26,547 nt of DNA from LH-M37 sp965602855 (GTDB lineage Bacteria; Pseudomonadota; Gammaproteobacteria; SZUA-229), in assembly GCA_965602855.1 (NCBI GenBank), contig CBFCZV010000034.1:1-26547 (forward strand), in the 5' to 3' direction. The position numbers and the translations under genes are program-made. The notes under the pieces are model-generated. The model saw nothing but the letters and a program-made list of their open reading frames with translations. It was not told where the DNA came from and searched no databases. How positions within the stretch are numbered: position 1 is the stretch's first letter; every line of letters begins with the position of its first letter. Positions 1-7,785 of this stretch are shown here, one piece after another.

Positions 1-680
1 TCTAGCAGTATGGTTTCAAGTTCTGCAATTAAAGATGCACCCGCCATGCAGCCCGAATAGAGTAGCAGGTCTTCGCGAATGTGATCGGGTAGTTTGGTGC
101 TGGCAACTACATCAGAAATGGCCAATCTGCCACCGGCTTTGAGTACTCGAAAAGTTTCTGCAAAAACGCGTGGTTTATTGGGTGAAAGGTTGATTACGCA
201 GTTTGAAATAATGACATCTACGGTGTCATCAGCGACGGGCAGATTTTCAATTTCGCCAAGACGAAATTCCACATGATTATATTTTCCGCGGTCAGCATTA
301 TCTCTGGCCTTACTGATCATGGTGGGGGTCATATCAATGCCAATAACACGACCAGTCTCTCCCGTTTCCACAGCAGCCAGGAAACAGTCAAAGCCGCCTC
401 CGCTGCCTAAATCAACAATGGTCTCACCGGTTTTGATGCTGGCGATAGCACGTGGATTGCCGCAGCCCAGGCCCATATCGGCACCCTTGGGTGCGGCGGT
501 GAGGTCATCTTCACTGTAACCTAAACGTGTTGAAACCAGTGTATTGATGGCATCATCAGAAGAAACACCGCAACAGCTGGAGGTCTCTCCGCAGCAATCA
601 CCGCTGTTACTGGCTTCGGCTACCTGTGAATAACTGGCGCGTACATTTTGGCGAATTTCGTCGGCTTGTTTTGGATCCAT
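1..680 (-). CDS. arsM: Arsenite S-adenosylmethionine methyltransferase ArsM, 3' end cut by window edge
   Basis: The reading frame opens at an ATG at 680 and stays open to the window edge, giving 226 residues without the C-terminus. ArsM transfers methyl groups from SAM to As(III) in the cytoplasm. The SAM-binding motif DLGSGGG lies at residues 90-96. The three cysteines that bind arsenic in the family are present: Cys73 (GLGCGNP), Cys161 (SNCVINL) and Cys211 (SGCMAG). An N-terminal tail carries two extra Cys pairs (29-30 and 36-37), which is common in bacterial ArsM. The gene lies 24 bp downstream of arsR on the same strand and is presumably co-transcribed and induced by As(III). The Shine-Dalgarno sequence is weak. 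The family call is firm; whether the protein ends normally cannot be seen. Confidence 0.93.
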   Translation of the reverse strand, partial: MDPKQADEIRQNVRASYSQVAEASNSGDCCGETSSCCGVSSDDAINTLVSTRLGYSEDDLTAAPKGADMGLGCGNPRAIASIKTGETIVDLGSGGGFDCFLAAVETGETGRVIGIDMTPTMISKARDNADRGKYNHVEFRLGEIENLPVADDTVDVIISNCVINLSPNKPRVFAETFRVLKAGGRLAISDVVASTKLPDHIREDLLLYSGCMAGASLIAELETILL

Positions 681-704
681 GGAGTCTTACCTATGAGTTA
701 GTGT

Positions 705-1028
705 TTAGCTGGCATCTGAAAATAAATTGCTGACATCTGTCAGTGTGGATGGGTTAATCGAACAGAGAACCTGCTTGCCCTGGCGGTGCATTTCAATTAA
801 TCCAGCGTTGTGGAGTTCTTTGAGGTGATGAGACAGAGTTGATGAAGCGATATTTAGCTGACTATCCAGATCACCGACACAGCAGCTCATCACTTCATCG
901 GTAGAGCAAAGTGCGCCCGGCTCGCAGCAGCCCGTCAGAATAGTAAAGATCTGAAGGCGGTGCGGGTTTGAAAGTGCCTTGAAAATATTGGCATAGCGAT
1001 CAAGGTTAATAGTTCTACATTTCGACAT
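705..1028 (-). CDS. arsR: ArsR/SmtB-family arsenic-responsive repressor
   Basis: A 107-residue winged-helix repressor of the ArsR family. The recognition helix region around residues 62-71 (SSTLSHHLKEL) and the wing that follows (GLIEMHRQGKQVLCSI) are typical. Cysteines at 34, 35, 41, 49 and 50 form an obvious thiol cluster just before the DNA-binding helix, plus Cys89 in the wing; these are candidate As(III)/Sb(III) ligands. The frame is open further upstream to 1064, but I chose the ATG at 1028 because the longer start lies inside the candidate promoter. From 1028 the protein starts MSKC and proceeds directly to the ALSNPHRLQI helix common to the family. It is followed by arsM after 24 bp, so it probably represses its own operon. 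Confidence 0.9.
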   Translation of the reverse strand: MSKCRTINLDRYANIFKALSNPHRLQIFTILTGCCEPGALCSTDEVMSCCVGDLDSQLNIASSTLSHHLKELHNAGLIEMHRQGKQVLCSINPSTLTDVSNLFSDAS

Positions 1029-1038
1029 GTTTCGAATT
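1019..1038. promoter_or_regulatory. Candidate ArsR operator dyad
   Basis: ATTTCGA (1019-1025) and TCGAATT (1032-1038) form an imperfect inverted repeat around a 6-bp centre; the TTCGA/TCGAA core is perfect. It overlaps the downstream edge of the candidate -10 and the arsR start codon. ArsR-type repressors bind short dyads at this place, so this is a good autoregulatory site candidate. No footprint or homologous site was compared. Confidence 0.45.
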
Positions 1039-1064
1039 GTAATAAGAAGCCTGGTTAATAGCAA
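1036..1064 (-). promoter_or_regulatory. Candidate sigma70 promoter of arsR-arsM
   Basis: Read on the minus strand, TTGCTA (1064-1059) and TACAAT (1041-1036) are separated by exactly 17 bp. They match the -35 and -10 consensus at four and five of six positions. The predicted start of transcription is at about 1029, almost at the arsR ATG (1028), so the transcript would be nearly leaderless. The match is seen in the sequence; activity is inferred. Confidence 0.55.
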
Positions 1065-1122
1065 ACTTTTTTTATCATATTGCTACTTTGTGATACCGTG
1101 TAGCCATAATTCGGGGGGAATT

Positions 1123-1341
1123 ATGTCCGCAAGCTTTTCACAAGAAGAAATTAGACACATTAAGACGCGTATCGTTGAGCTTGAGCTGGAACACCGCGAT
1201 CTGGATCAGCTGATCGAACAGCTAGTTCGTAACCCCGGCTTTGAGGAGCTGCATATCAAACGCCTGAAAAAACGTAAATTGCAGATCAAAGATGAGCTGG
1301 CAAAGCTGGAAGATAAATTAATCCCCGATATTCTCGCCTGA
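1123..1341 (+). CDS. YdcH-like DUF465 small coiled-coil protein
   Basis: A 72-residue, highly charged, almost entirely helical protein of the YdcH/DUF465 family, whose biochemical role is unknown. Heptad-like Leu/Ile spacing runs through residues 8-66, with a conserved-looking NPGFEELHIKRLKKRKL centre and a DEL..LED tail. I placed the start at 1123 because the run of G at 1113-1118 acts as the ribosome-binding site four bases upstream of the codon region. The open frame upstream of it runs back across the arsR promoter and is not coding. It is followed after 18 bp by the Nudix gene on the same strand, so the two are probably co-transcribed. Confidence 0.85.
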   Translation: MSASFSQEEIRHIKTRIVELELEHRDLDQLIEQLVRNPGFEELHIKRLKKRKLQIKDELAKLEDKLIPDILA

Positions 1342-1359
1342 TATTAAAAAGATAACGTT

Positions 1360-1926
1360 ATGAATTTCTGTAGTTTGTGTGGAGATAAAGTAGGCCTGAT
1401 TATTCCAGTCGGTGATAACCGACTCAGGCACGTCTGTAATAGCTGTGGTGAAATTCACTACCAGAATCCAAAAATCATCACTGGTTGTATTCCCGAATGG
1501 GAGAATAATATTTTGCTTTGCCGCAGATCCATAGAGCCACAAAGCGGCAAGTGGACTTTGCCCGCGGGCTTTATGGAAAACCAGGAAACCAATCTGGAAG
1601 GCGCAGCACGTGAGGCAAAGGAAGAAGCCAATGCAGAAATGCGTGACTTGAAGTTATTCAGCATGTTCAGTATTCCACACAGAAATCAAATTTACACCAT
1701 GTATCGTGGTGTGCTGCACGAAGGCAAAGCCAGCGCCGGAGAAGAAACTCTGGAAGTGGCCATGGTGCATGAAGAAGACATCCCCTGGAATGAGTTGGCT
1801 TTCCCCGTGGTGGCTGAAAATTTAAAGTTGTATTTTGAAGATCGTCACCGAGGTGAGTTCAGAACACATTATGGTGAAATAGTGAAACAGGAAGATGGTG
1901 AGTTGAAAGTCACTATGATTGACTAG
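1360..1926 (+). CDS. Zinc-ribbon Nudix hydrolase
   Basis: A 188-residue Nudix hydrolase with an N-terminal zinc ribbon (Cys4, Cys7, Cys26, Cys29), an arrangement seen in NudC-like and ADP-ribose-pyrophosphatase-type enzymes. The Nudix box spans residues 70-92: G70, E76, then REAKEEA at 84-90, with the metal-binding glutamates present. The Gly that usually follows the EEx is Asn here; relatives with a zinc ribbon often lack it too, so activity is not excluded. The substrate is probably a nucleoside diphosphate derivative but cannot be named from sequence. The stop codon at 1924-1926 overlaps the stop of the convergent peptidase gene. Confidence 0.88.
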   Translation: MNFCSLCGDKVGLIIPVGDNRLRHVCNSCGEIHYQNPKIITGCIPEWENNILLCRRSIEPQSGKWTLPAGFMENQETNLEGAAREAKEEANAEMRDLKLFSMFSIPHRNQIYTMYRGVLHEGKASAGEETLEVAMVHEEDIPWNELAFPVVAENLKLYFEDRHRGEFRTHYGEIVKQEDGELKVTMID

Positions 1927-3851
1927 TCAGGCAAATTCTCAATTTCCAGTTCGATATTTGTTTCAACTAGGATATCAAAAATTCTCACATAAAATGCATA
2001 TTCAGTATCCAGCGCCTGCTGAATTGTTTCTGCTTTTCTGAAACCATGCTGCTCTCCCTCAAACGGAACATAAGCCACAGAAATGCCTTTGTCTCTAAGT
2101 GCGGCAAACATTTTTTCTGCCTGCTCTTTGGGTACGACTTTGTCTTCAGTGCCCTGGAAAAAAATTACCGGGCAGTTGAGCTGCTCAGCGTAATTGATGG
2201 GTGAGCGTTGCTGATAAATAGCCTTGCCTTCAGGATAAGGTGCAACTAGTCGGTCAAGATAACGGGATTCAAATTTATGGGTATCGGTAGCGAGTGTTTC
2301 CAGTTCACCGATGCCATAGTAACTGGCACCTGCGGCAAAGGTATCGTGAAAGGTGAGTGCACACAAAACGGTGTAGCCGCCTGCACTGCTGCCTTTGATG
2401 ATGAGTCGTTCAGAGTCGGCCAAACCTTTTTTGACCAGATGTAAGGCGGCATCGCAACAATCCTCGGCATCGCGTATGCCCCAGCTGCCATTGAGCCTGT
2501 CTCTATATGCACGCCCAAAACCAGTGCTTCCACTGTAATTAACATCGAGCAGGGCGAAGCCGCGTGAGGTCCAGTATTGCTTGCGCATTTCCAGTGAGGG
2601 GTCGGCCATGGCGGTGGGGCCGCCGTGACTGAGTACAATCAGTGGTGGTTTCTCATCAGCGGATGGCTGAAAATCTTTGTTTGTGGGGGCGTAGTAGATG
2701 GCATAAACGTCATCATGGTGACGAGCTGTGAATTTGATGACTTCGCCGTAAGAGTAATAGTCGGAATCTATGCTGGAGCTGCATGAGGATTTTAATGTTC
2801 GTGCCTGATTAGAGTGGTAGCTTATGATTTCAGGAAAACTTTTTGACGAGGCTGAGATGAAGCTAAAATGTTGAGCGTTAGCCTGAATTGAGGCAAAGCT
2901 GTTCCAGTTGGTATCTATTGTTGTGAGCGTACCATCATTGATATCAAGTATGCTCAGGCTGGCAATGCCTTTGTTGATGGGGGCACAAAGAATGTGATTG
3001 TTATCAATGAAGGCATAGCTTGATTGTGCAAATACCCATTGTGGTAAGCCGAATTCCTGTGTTTCGTGGCTGATAGGATGGATGTGGTTTTCAGTATAGC
3101 GATACAGGTTCCACCAGCCTGTTAAATCAGAGACAAAAAATAGAATATTATCGTCCGACCATTGTGGCTGGAATATTGAGGTCTGTTCAGATTCAGGATG
3201 GCAGAGGGTGGTTGTATTGTGAAGCTGATGGTTTTTATCAATATCAGACAGCCAGAGCGTGGTTTTGTCCCAGGGCATGTCAGGATGGTTCCAGCATAAC
3301 CAGCTCAATTGTTTTCCACTGGGACTAAGGCGTGGACTGGCATAAAAATCATTGCCGGAATGGAGAGTGATGATGGTATGCGTATTTAGGTCGATTGAAA
3401 TGAGGCTGTTTTCGTCTTCAGTTAAATCGGATGCAGTGCGTTGTTGCACGCAGATAAGGCGTTTGCGGGTTTCATCAAGCTGTAGATCAGCATAGCAGCA
3501 ATCGCTGGAATTAGTGATGGCAATAGCAGAATTGTTTGAATGACAGAAATAGATATTCTGATCTTTGTCGTTAACAAAGTAGATGCCATTATTAGCAATG
3601 CAGTAAACACCGCCACCGTATTCATGAACTCTGGAGCGTGCACTATAGGGTTTAGGGATTAAGTCAAAATTTTTACCGTTGTCATGTTTTACTATTACAC
3701 AGCGTCCCTGCTCATCAGGGCGACGTTCGAGCCAGTAAGTTCCAGTTGAGTGAAGCCGAAGCTCATCCAGATGCACGCTGTCCGCGGTAACAAGGACGCT
3801 ATTAATAGGTGATGCCCATGAGCCAAAAGGGGCTATTTTTTTATTAGTCAT
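1923..3851 (-). CDS. S9-family (prolyl oligopeptidase type) serine peptidase
   Basis: A 642-residue protein with the two-domain layout of the prolyl-oligopeptidase family. An N-terminal beta-propeller (about residues 15-370) has recurrent strands ending in SPR..SPSGK and QPQWSDD. A C-terminal alpha/beta hydrolase follows (about 385-630). The catalytic triad is visible as Ser489 (GSSAGG), Asp570 (GTED) and His602 (GEQHGF), with an oxyanion HGGP at 409-412. Members cut short peptides after specific residues (dipeptidyl or acyl-peptide hydrolases); the exact specificity is not deducible. No signal peptide is evident, so it is probably cytoplasmic. It is divergent from the c-di-GMP gene and converges on the Nudix gene, sharing the CTAG stop pair. 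Its Shine-Dalgarno is weak. Confidence 0.9.
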   Translation of the reverse strand: MTNKKIAPFGSWASPINSVLVTADSVHLDELRLHSTGTYWLERRPDEQGRCVIVKHDNGKNFDLIPKPYSARSRVHEYGGGVYCIANNGIYFVNDKDQNIYFCHSNNSAIAITNSSDCCYADLQLDETRKRLICVQQRTASDLTEDENSLISIDLNTHTIITLHSGNDFYASPRLSPSGKQLSWLCWNHPDMPWDKTTLWLSDIDKNHQLHNTTTLCHPESEQTSIFQPQWSDDNILFFVSDLTGWWNLYRYTENHIHPISHETQEFGLPQWVFAQSSYAFIDNNHILCAPINKGIASLSILDINDGTLTTIDTNWNSFASIQANAQHFSFISASSKSFPEIISYHSNQARTLKSSCSSSIDSDYYSYGEVIKFTARHHDDVYAIYYAPTNKDFQPSADEKPPLIVLSHGGPTAMADPSLEMRKQYWTSRGFALLDVNYSGSTGFGRAYRDRLNGSWGIRDAEDCCDAALHLVKKGLADSERLIIKGSSAGGYTVLCALTFHDTFAAGASYYGIGELETLATDTHKFESRYLDRLVAPYPEGKAIYQQRSPINYAEQLNCPVIFFQGTEDKVVPKEQAEKMFAALRDKGISVAYVPFEGEQHGFRKAETIQQALDTEYAFYVRIFDILVETNIELEIENLPD

Positions 3852-3860
3852 GATATAGAT

Positions 3861-3922
3861 ATTATCAGCTTAAGAAAATAGAGGAAGATAAATGGTGGTG
3901 GCTGTGTGAACTAGCTGATATT
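3861..3922. promoter_or_regulatory. Inverted repeat in divergent promoter region
   Basis: The 107-bp gap between the divergent S9 peptidase and c-di-GMP genes holds ATTATCAGCT (3861-3870) and AGCTGATATT (3913-3922). The inner eight bases form a perfect inverted repeat, with arms 42 bp apart. This could be a split operator governing both genes. I saw no convincing -35/-10 pair to anchor it. Confidence 0.3.
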
Positions 3923-3958
3923 ATTCAGATGGAGAAAAAAGGAGAATAGAGTTTTAAG

Positions 3959-6943
3959 ATGTTAATAGAACTTGCAGGAATATTAGTTGCCGTTGGGCTT
4001 GTAATGCTGGTTGTCGGCATATTTATAGCTAGACAATATACCCTGCGTGCAAAACTTCTCGCTACCTTTCTAATGATCCTGATGATGTCTCTAGGTGTGC
4101 TTACCTTGCTCGATAGTCACATCATGCAGGAAACACTGACCAAAAGTGCACAGCAGTCATTAACCTCAGCCAGTCGGCAGTATTCAAATCGTTTAGACGA
4201 ATTTAATCGAATTCATCTGGGTTCAATAAAGGCAGAAGCAAGTCTGCCAATCATTGTTGAATATGTAGAGAATCCGAAAAAATATACACTTGAAAATATG
4301 CGGGAGTTGTTGCTTGCGTTGCAGGCAAAGCAGAACAGTCAGGTGACCTCTTATGCCATTTTAAATAAAAAAGGGATTAATGTGGCTGATACGGATACAT
4401 CTCTTGTTGGTGGGGATGAACACGATAATGCTTATTTTGAGGAGTCCTTCCAGAGCAAGGAGTCATATCGATCATCCGTTATTTTTGATGCAGATGGAGA
4501 TGCCTCAATTTATTTCAGTAGCCCCATTGTTGATACAGATGGTAAAAATCTGGGTGTGCTGAGAGCCAGGCATAATGCAGATGTAATAAAGCAGATCATA
4601 TTAAGTGCTCGCGGCTTGGCAGGACAGGGTTCGTTCGCAATGTTGCTGGATGAAAATTTGTTGAGACTGGTGCATGGCCGTAGGAGTGATTTGCAGTACA
4701 CGTTAGCCGCAAAACTGGATGATGAGGAAATAGAAGAATTACGGGAGCACAAAAGATTACCGTTTACGATAACCAATAAAAATATTGAAAACCTGGCCTG
4801 GCAGAAAGGGGTACAGAGTGCGGTGAGTAGCGCCAGTCTGATTGAGACAAATTTTTATGGTCTTGGCACTACCCCATTTCTTGCATCAGCAATAAAACTT
4901 GAGACTGCGCCGTGGTTGTTAGTGTTTGCCCAACCGCAGGATGTTTTCCTGCAGCCGATTGATCAACAGTTAAGCAGCTCCTTGATGCTGGCAGCTTCAG
5001 TGGCTGCAATCATGATTATTATTATGCTTGGAACTACTCAGTTTTTGCTGGGGCCTATTCGTCGATTAACAGAGGTGGTGAAGCAAATAGGTAAGGGCGA
5101 TTTTAAGGTTGTAGCAAATGTTGAAGCCGATGATGAAGTGGGTGGCCTGGCCAAAGCATTCAATAGCATGACGCAAAATATTAATGAACTTGTAGTAAGT
5201 CTTGAAAGTGAGGTGGATCAACATAAGCTAACCGCTGATAGTCTCAGGAAGCTGTCGCAGGCGATTGAATACAGTCCTGTTTCAGTAATGATTACTGATT
5301 TAAAAGGCGATATCGAATATGTAAACCCCGAGTTTACTCGAGTAACAGGCTACGGGGCTGAAGAAGTAATAGGAAAAAACCCAAGATTCTTGAATACTGA
5401 TGCAACGCCTTCACAGCAATATGTAAGCATGTGGAATGCGTTAAAAGAAGGACGTACATGGAGTGGTGAAGTTTTTAATAAAAAGAAAAATGGTGACTGC
5501 TTTTGGGAGAGCATGACCATTTCGCCAGTAAAGAATGTGGCCGGAGAAAAAACGCATTACCTTGCGATTAAGGAAGATATTACCTTACGTAAGGATTATG
5601 AGGACAGATTGTTGTATCAGGCAAGCTATGACAAGTTAACTGACTTGCCGAATCGTTCGCTGGCGTATGATCGTCTTCAGCAATCCATCGCTAATGCAAC
5701 GCGATCAAAAAATCATGTGGCTGTACTGTATCTGGATTTTGATCACTTTAAAGATATTAATGACACATTAGGACATTCTGCAGGTGATATTTTTCTTGTT
5801 GAAATGAGCGCGCGCCTTACAGAGTGTGTGCGTGATGTGGATACGGTTGCCAGGCTGGGTGGTGATGAATTTCTGATTGTACTTGCAGAGATAGGTAGTG
5901 AAGGAAAAGAAACAGAAGTTGAATATGAACAATTTATACAGAAAAAGACGGCAGAAATTCTCGAGCGCGTTTCACAGCCGTGCACCATTGATAATATGGA
6001 GTTTACGGTTACTGTAAGTATTGGTGTGGCCCTATTCCCAAGGGATGGAGATGATCCTCATATTTTGTTACGGAATTCAGATACGGCCATGTACCGGAGT
6101 AAGAGCAAGGGTAGAAATACTTATGAAATGTTCTCGCCGGAAATGAGTGACACCGTGCTTAAGCGCGTAGAAATTGATAACCGCTTGCGTGGAGCTCTGG
6201 AGAATAAAAAGTTTACTTTGAAATATCAGCCCTTGATGGATGCGCACTCAAGAAAAGTGGTTGGTGCTGAAGCCTTAATACGATGGGATGATGAAGATCT
6301 AGGTAGTGTATCACCTGAAATATTTATTCCCCTGGCGGAAGAGAATGGCACCATTGTAGGCATAGGTGAATGGGTGCTGGATACGGCCTGTGGTGATATT
6401 AAGCAATTACAAAATGAAGGCTACGGTAAGGACTTTTATATTGCGATAAATCTTTCCAGTCGTCAGGTAAGGGATAAGGATTTTGCCGATTTAATTGCCA
6501 GTATGCTGAGTAAGCATGAAATTACAGGCGACTGTCTTGAACTGGAAATTACTGAACGTCTGCTCATGAAAGATGTGCCTGAAGTGGTGGAAACCCTGAA
6601 TAGTTTCAAGCAAATGAACATCAGATTATCAATTGATGATTTTGGAACGGGTTACTCATCGCTGAGTTATTTAAAACGATTCCCTTTTGATGTTTTAAAA
6701 ATTGACCAGTCATTTGTACGTGACATTGGTAAAGATAAAGATGACACGGCTTTATGTGAAGCCATCATTGCCATGGCGCATAGCCTGGGATTAAGTTTGA
6801 TTGCTGAGGGCGTCGAAACGAAAGAGCAATTTGAGTTTTTGCGTGCGCGTGGAACAGAGACATTGCAGGGTTATTACATGGGTAAGCCAGAAGATTTTTC
6901 AGTCTTTAGAGAAGTGCTTGGGTGTACGCTCGATCATTGCTAA
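3959..6943 (+). CDS. Membrane c-di-GMP turnover protein: sensor-HAMP-PAS-GGDEF-EAL
   Basis: A 994-residue inner-membrane signalling enzyme that can both make and break cyclic di-GMP. Order: hydrophobic helices at about 5-26 and 33-52; a large extracytoplasmic sensor (about 53-338, Cache-like by position, without a family-defining motif I can name); a third helix at 342-362; HAMP (363-415); PAS (about 430-545); GGDEF domain (547-715); EAL domain (735-978). The GGDEF signature is intact at 634-638, and an RxxD inhibitory site (625-628) lies exactly five residues before it, implying product feedback. The EAL domain keeps Glu771 (EAL), Asn831, Glu863, Asp893-Asp894, Lys914 and Glu950, so phosphodiesterase activity is also likely. 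A purine-rich stretch lies upstream, but the Shine-Dalgarno spacing is long (14 bases). Confidence 0.93.
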   Translation: MLIELAGILVAVGLVMLVVGIFIARQYTLRAKLLATFLMILMMSLGVLTLLDSHIMQETLTKSAQQSLTSASRQYSNRLDEFNRIHLGSIKAEASLPIIVEYVENPKKYTLENMRELLLALQAKQNSQVTSYAILNKKGINVADTDTSLVGGDEHDNAYFEESFQSKESYRSSVIFDADGDASIYFSSPIVDTDGKNLGVLRARHNADVIKQIILSARGLAGQGSFAMLLDENLLRLVHGRRSDLQYTLAAKLDDEEIEELREHKRLPFTITNKNIENLAWQKGVQSAVSSASLIETNFYGLGTTPFLASAIKLETAPWLLVFAQPQDVFLQPIDQQLSSSLMLAASVAAIMIIIMLGTTQFLLGPIRRLTEVVKQIGKGDFKVVANVEADDEVGGLAKAFNSMTQNINELVVSLESEVDQHKLTADSLRKLSQAIEYSPVSVMITDLKGDIEYVNPEFTRVTGYGAEEVIGKNPRFLNTDATPSQQYVSMWNALKEGRTWSGEVFNKKKNGDCFWESMTISPVKNVAGEKTHYLAIKEDITLRKDYEDRLLYQASYDKLTDLPNRSLAYDRLQQSIANATRSKNHVAVLYLDFDHFKDINDTLGHSAGDIFLVEMSARLTECVRDVDTVARLGGDEFLIVLAEIGSEGKETEVEYEQFIQKKTAEILERVSQPCTIDNMEFTVTVSIGVALFPRDGDDPHILLRNSDTAMYRSKSKGRNTYEMFSPEMSDTVLKRVEIDNRLRGALENKKFTLKYQPLMDAHSRKVVGAEALIRWDDEDLGSVSPEIFIPLAEENGTIVGIGEWVLDTACGDIKQLQNEGYGKDFYIAINLSSRQVRDKDFADLIASMLSKHEITGDCLELEITERLLMKDVPEVVETLNSFKQMNIRLSIDDFGTGYSSLSYLKRFPFDVLKIDQSFVRDIGKDKDDTALCEAIIAMAHSLGLSLIAEGVETKEQFEFLRARGTETLQGYYMGKPEDFSVFREVLGCTLDHC

Positions 6944-7028
6944 TTACGGGTGCTTATAAAAAAAGATTGTAATGTGCGTATTGTCATGGCTAATATGAAT
7001 CATGTGACTGGTTAATCTGGGATGGCTG

Positions 7029-7466
7029 CTAAAGTATATTGCCCACTTGGCAGCGTTTGGCGGGTTCTGGTATTTCTTTTAACCAGCCACCTTGACACCG
7101 TGCGTTGCCGCTGTCATTGATACATGTGCCTCTTGGCTCTTTTGCGCAGCGCACATTACCATTGTATTTTATGCATTCACCCGGGCCAGTCCAAAGAGCT
7201 CCATTATTTTCAATGATGTCACCACCAGAATATTGAGAGCAGTATAAGCTACTTCCTTTAACGAGACATTTGCCAGCACCGCATAATGCATTGCCATTAT
7301 GTATGCGTGCTTCACCGTGTTCATATTGAGAGCAGTAACCTTTGTCATTTAACGCAACACATTTTCCATTGCCACAGTATGTGATTCTATTTATAGTAAT
7401 GCAGTCGGCAAATGAAATAGTTGAAAAGAATAAAAAAATAAAAAAGGATGTTGTTTTAATTTTCAT
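7029..7466 (-). CDS. Secreted cysteine-rich repeat protein, function unknown
   Basis: A 145-residue protein not recognised as any named family. A clear signal peptide ends SFA at residue 20. The mature part holds twelve cysteines and about three tandem units of roughly 30 residues (30-60, 61-90, 91-122, then a partial one). The first two units share CGxGKC, then YCSQY, then NGxA. The third keeps GPGEC and SGNA but has lost CSQY. The regular Cys spacing suggests disulfide-stabilised periplasmic or extracellular repeats. The ribosome-binding site AAGGTG lies six bases before the ATG. It stands alone on the minus strand beside a decayed integron integrase, in the orientation expected of an integron cassette gene. 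No function is claimed. Confidence 0.75.
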   Translation of the reverse strand: MKIKTTSFFIFLFFSTISFADCITINRITYCGNGKCVALNDKGYCSQYEHGEARIHNGNALCGAGKCLVKGSSLYCSQYSGGDIIENNGALWTGPGECIKYNGNVRCAKEPRGTCINDSGNARCQGGWLKEIPEPAKRCQVGNIL

Positions 7467-7785
7467 TGGTTCACCTTAATGTCTTTTATGCAGTGTTCAA
7501 CGTAATTGTTATGCATGAAATTTGTTGCATGGATGGTCTTACCTAGGAACCGTAGACACGGTTAAATATTGTTGATTCAAAGATGCCTGTTTTTGCATTC
7601 TCAACGACCGTGTAATTATTTGCATAATCAACTCCACTTTTAATGGCTAAAAATGATTACATCATCGTATTGTACCAACAATTTCCCTTTCGACTAATAC
7701 TGCTCATAAAGCCGGCGAACTCAATTACCAGACACCTCAAGAAGTCTTCTTTGGTTCATTGAGTTGTGTGCATGGAATTTGAATG
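7467..7785. other. Gene-poor stretch before the integrase relict
   Basis: About 320 bases, A+T-rich, without a credible gene. It holds a perfect 6-bp inverted repeat with a 4-base loop (AACCGT/ACGGTT, 7548-7563). Toward its right end is a short open stretch resembling a transposase C-terminus (listed separately). I looked for integron attC core sites (RYYYAAC ... GTTRRRY). I found only a lone GTTCAAC at 7495-7501, with no partner, so no attC is called. Confidence 0.5.
7696..7782 (+). pseudogene. Possible transposase C-terminal remnant
   Basis: In frame from 7696 to a TGA at 7780-7782, the translation includes ELNYQTPQEVFFGSL. This resembles the end of the DDE core in IS3/IS30-type transposases, where an L-x-Y-x-TP-x-EV pattern closes the domain. 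Nothing of the catalytic core is present and no terminal inverted repeats were found. If real, it is a relic of 29 codons left by an old insertion. The match rests on a short motif only. Confidence 0.3.

Noticed and set aside
94..519. Plus-strand open frames at the left edge
   Set aside because: They are antisense shadows of arsM, whose SAM and cysteine motifs on the minus strand are unambiguous.
1027..1122. A longer N-terminus for the YdcH-like protein
   Set aside because: The extension crosses the arsR promoter and start region, and the ATG at 1123 has a clear ribosome-binding site and gives the usual family length.
7495..7516. integron attC site
   Set aside because: GTTCAAC fits one core consensus, but the nearby GTTATGC breaks the purine rule and there is no paired L and R arm structure.
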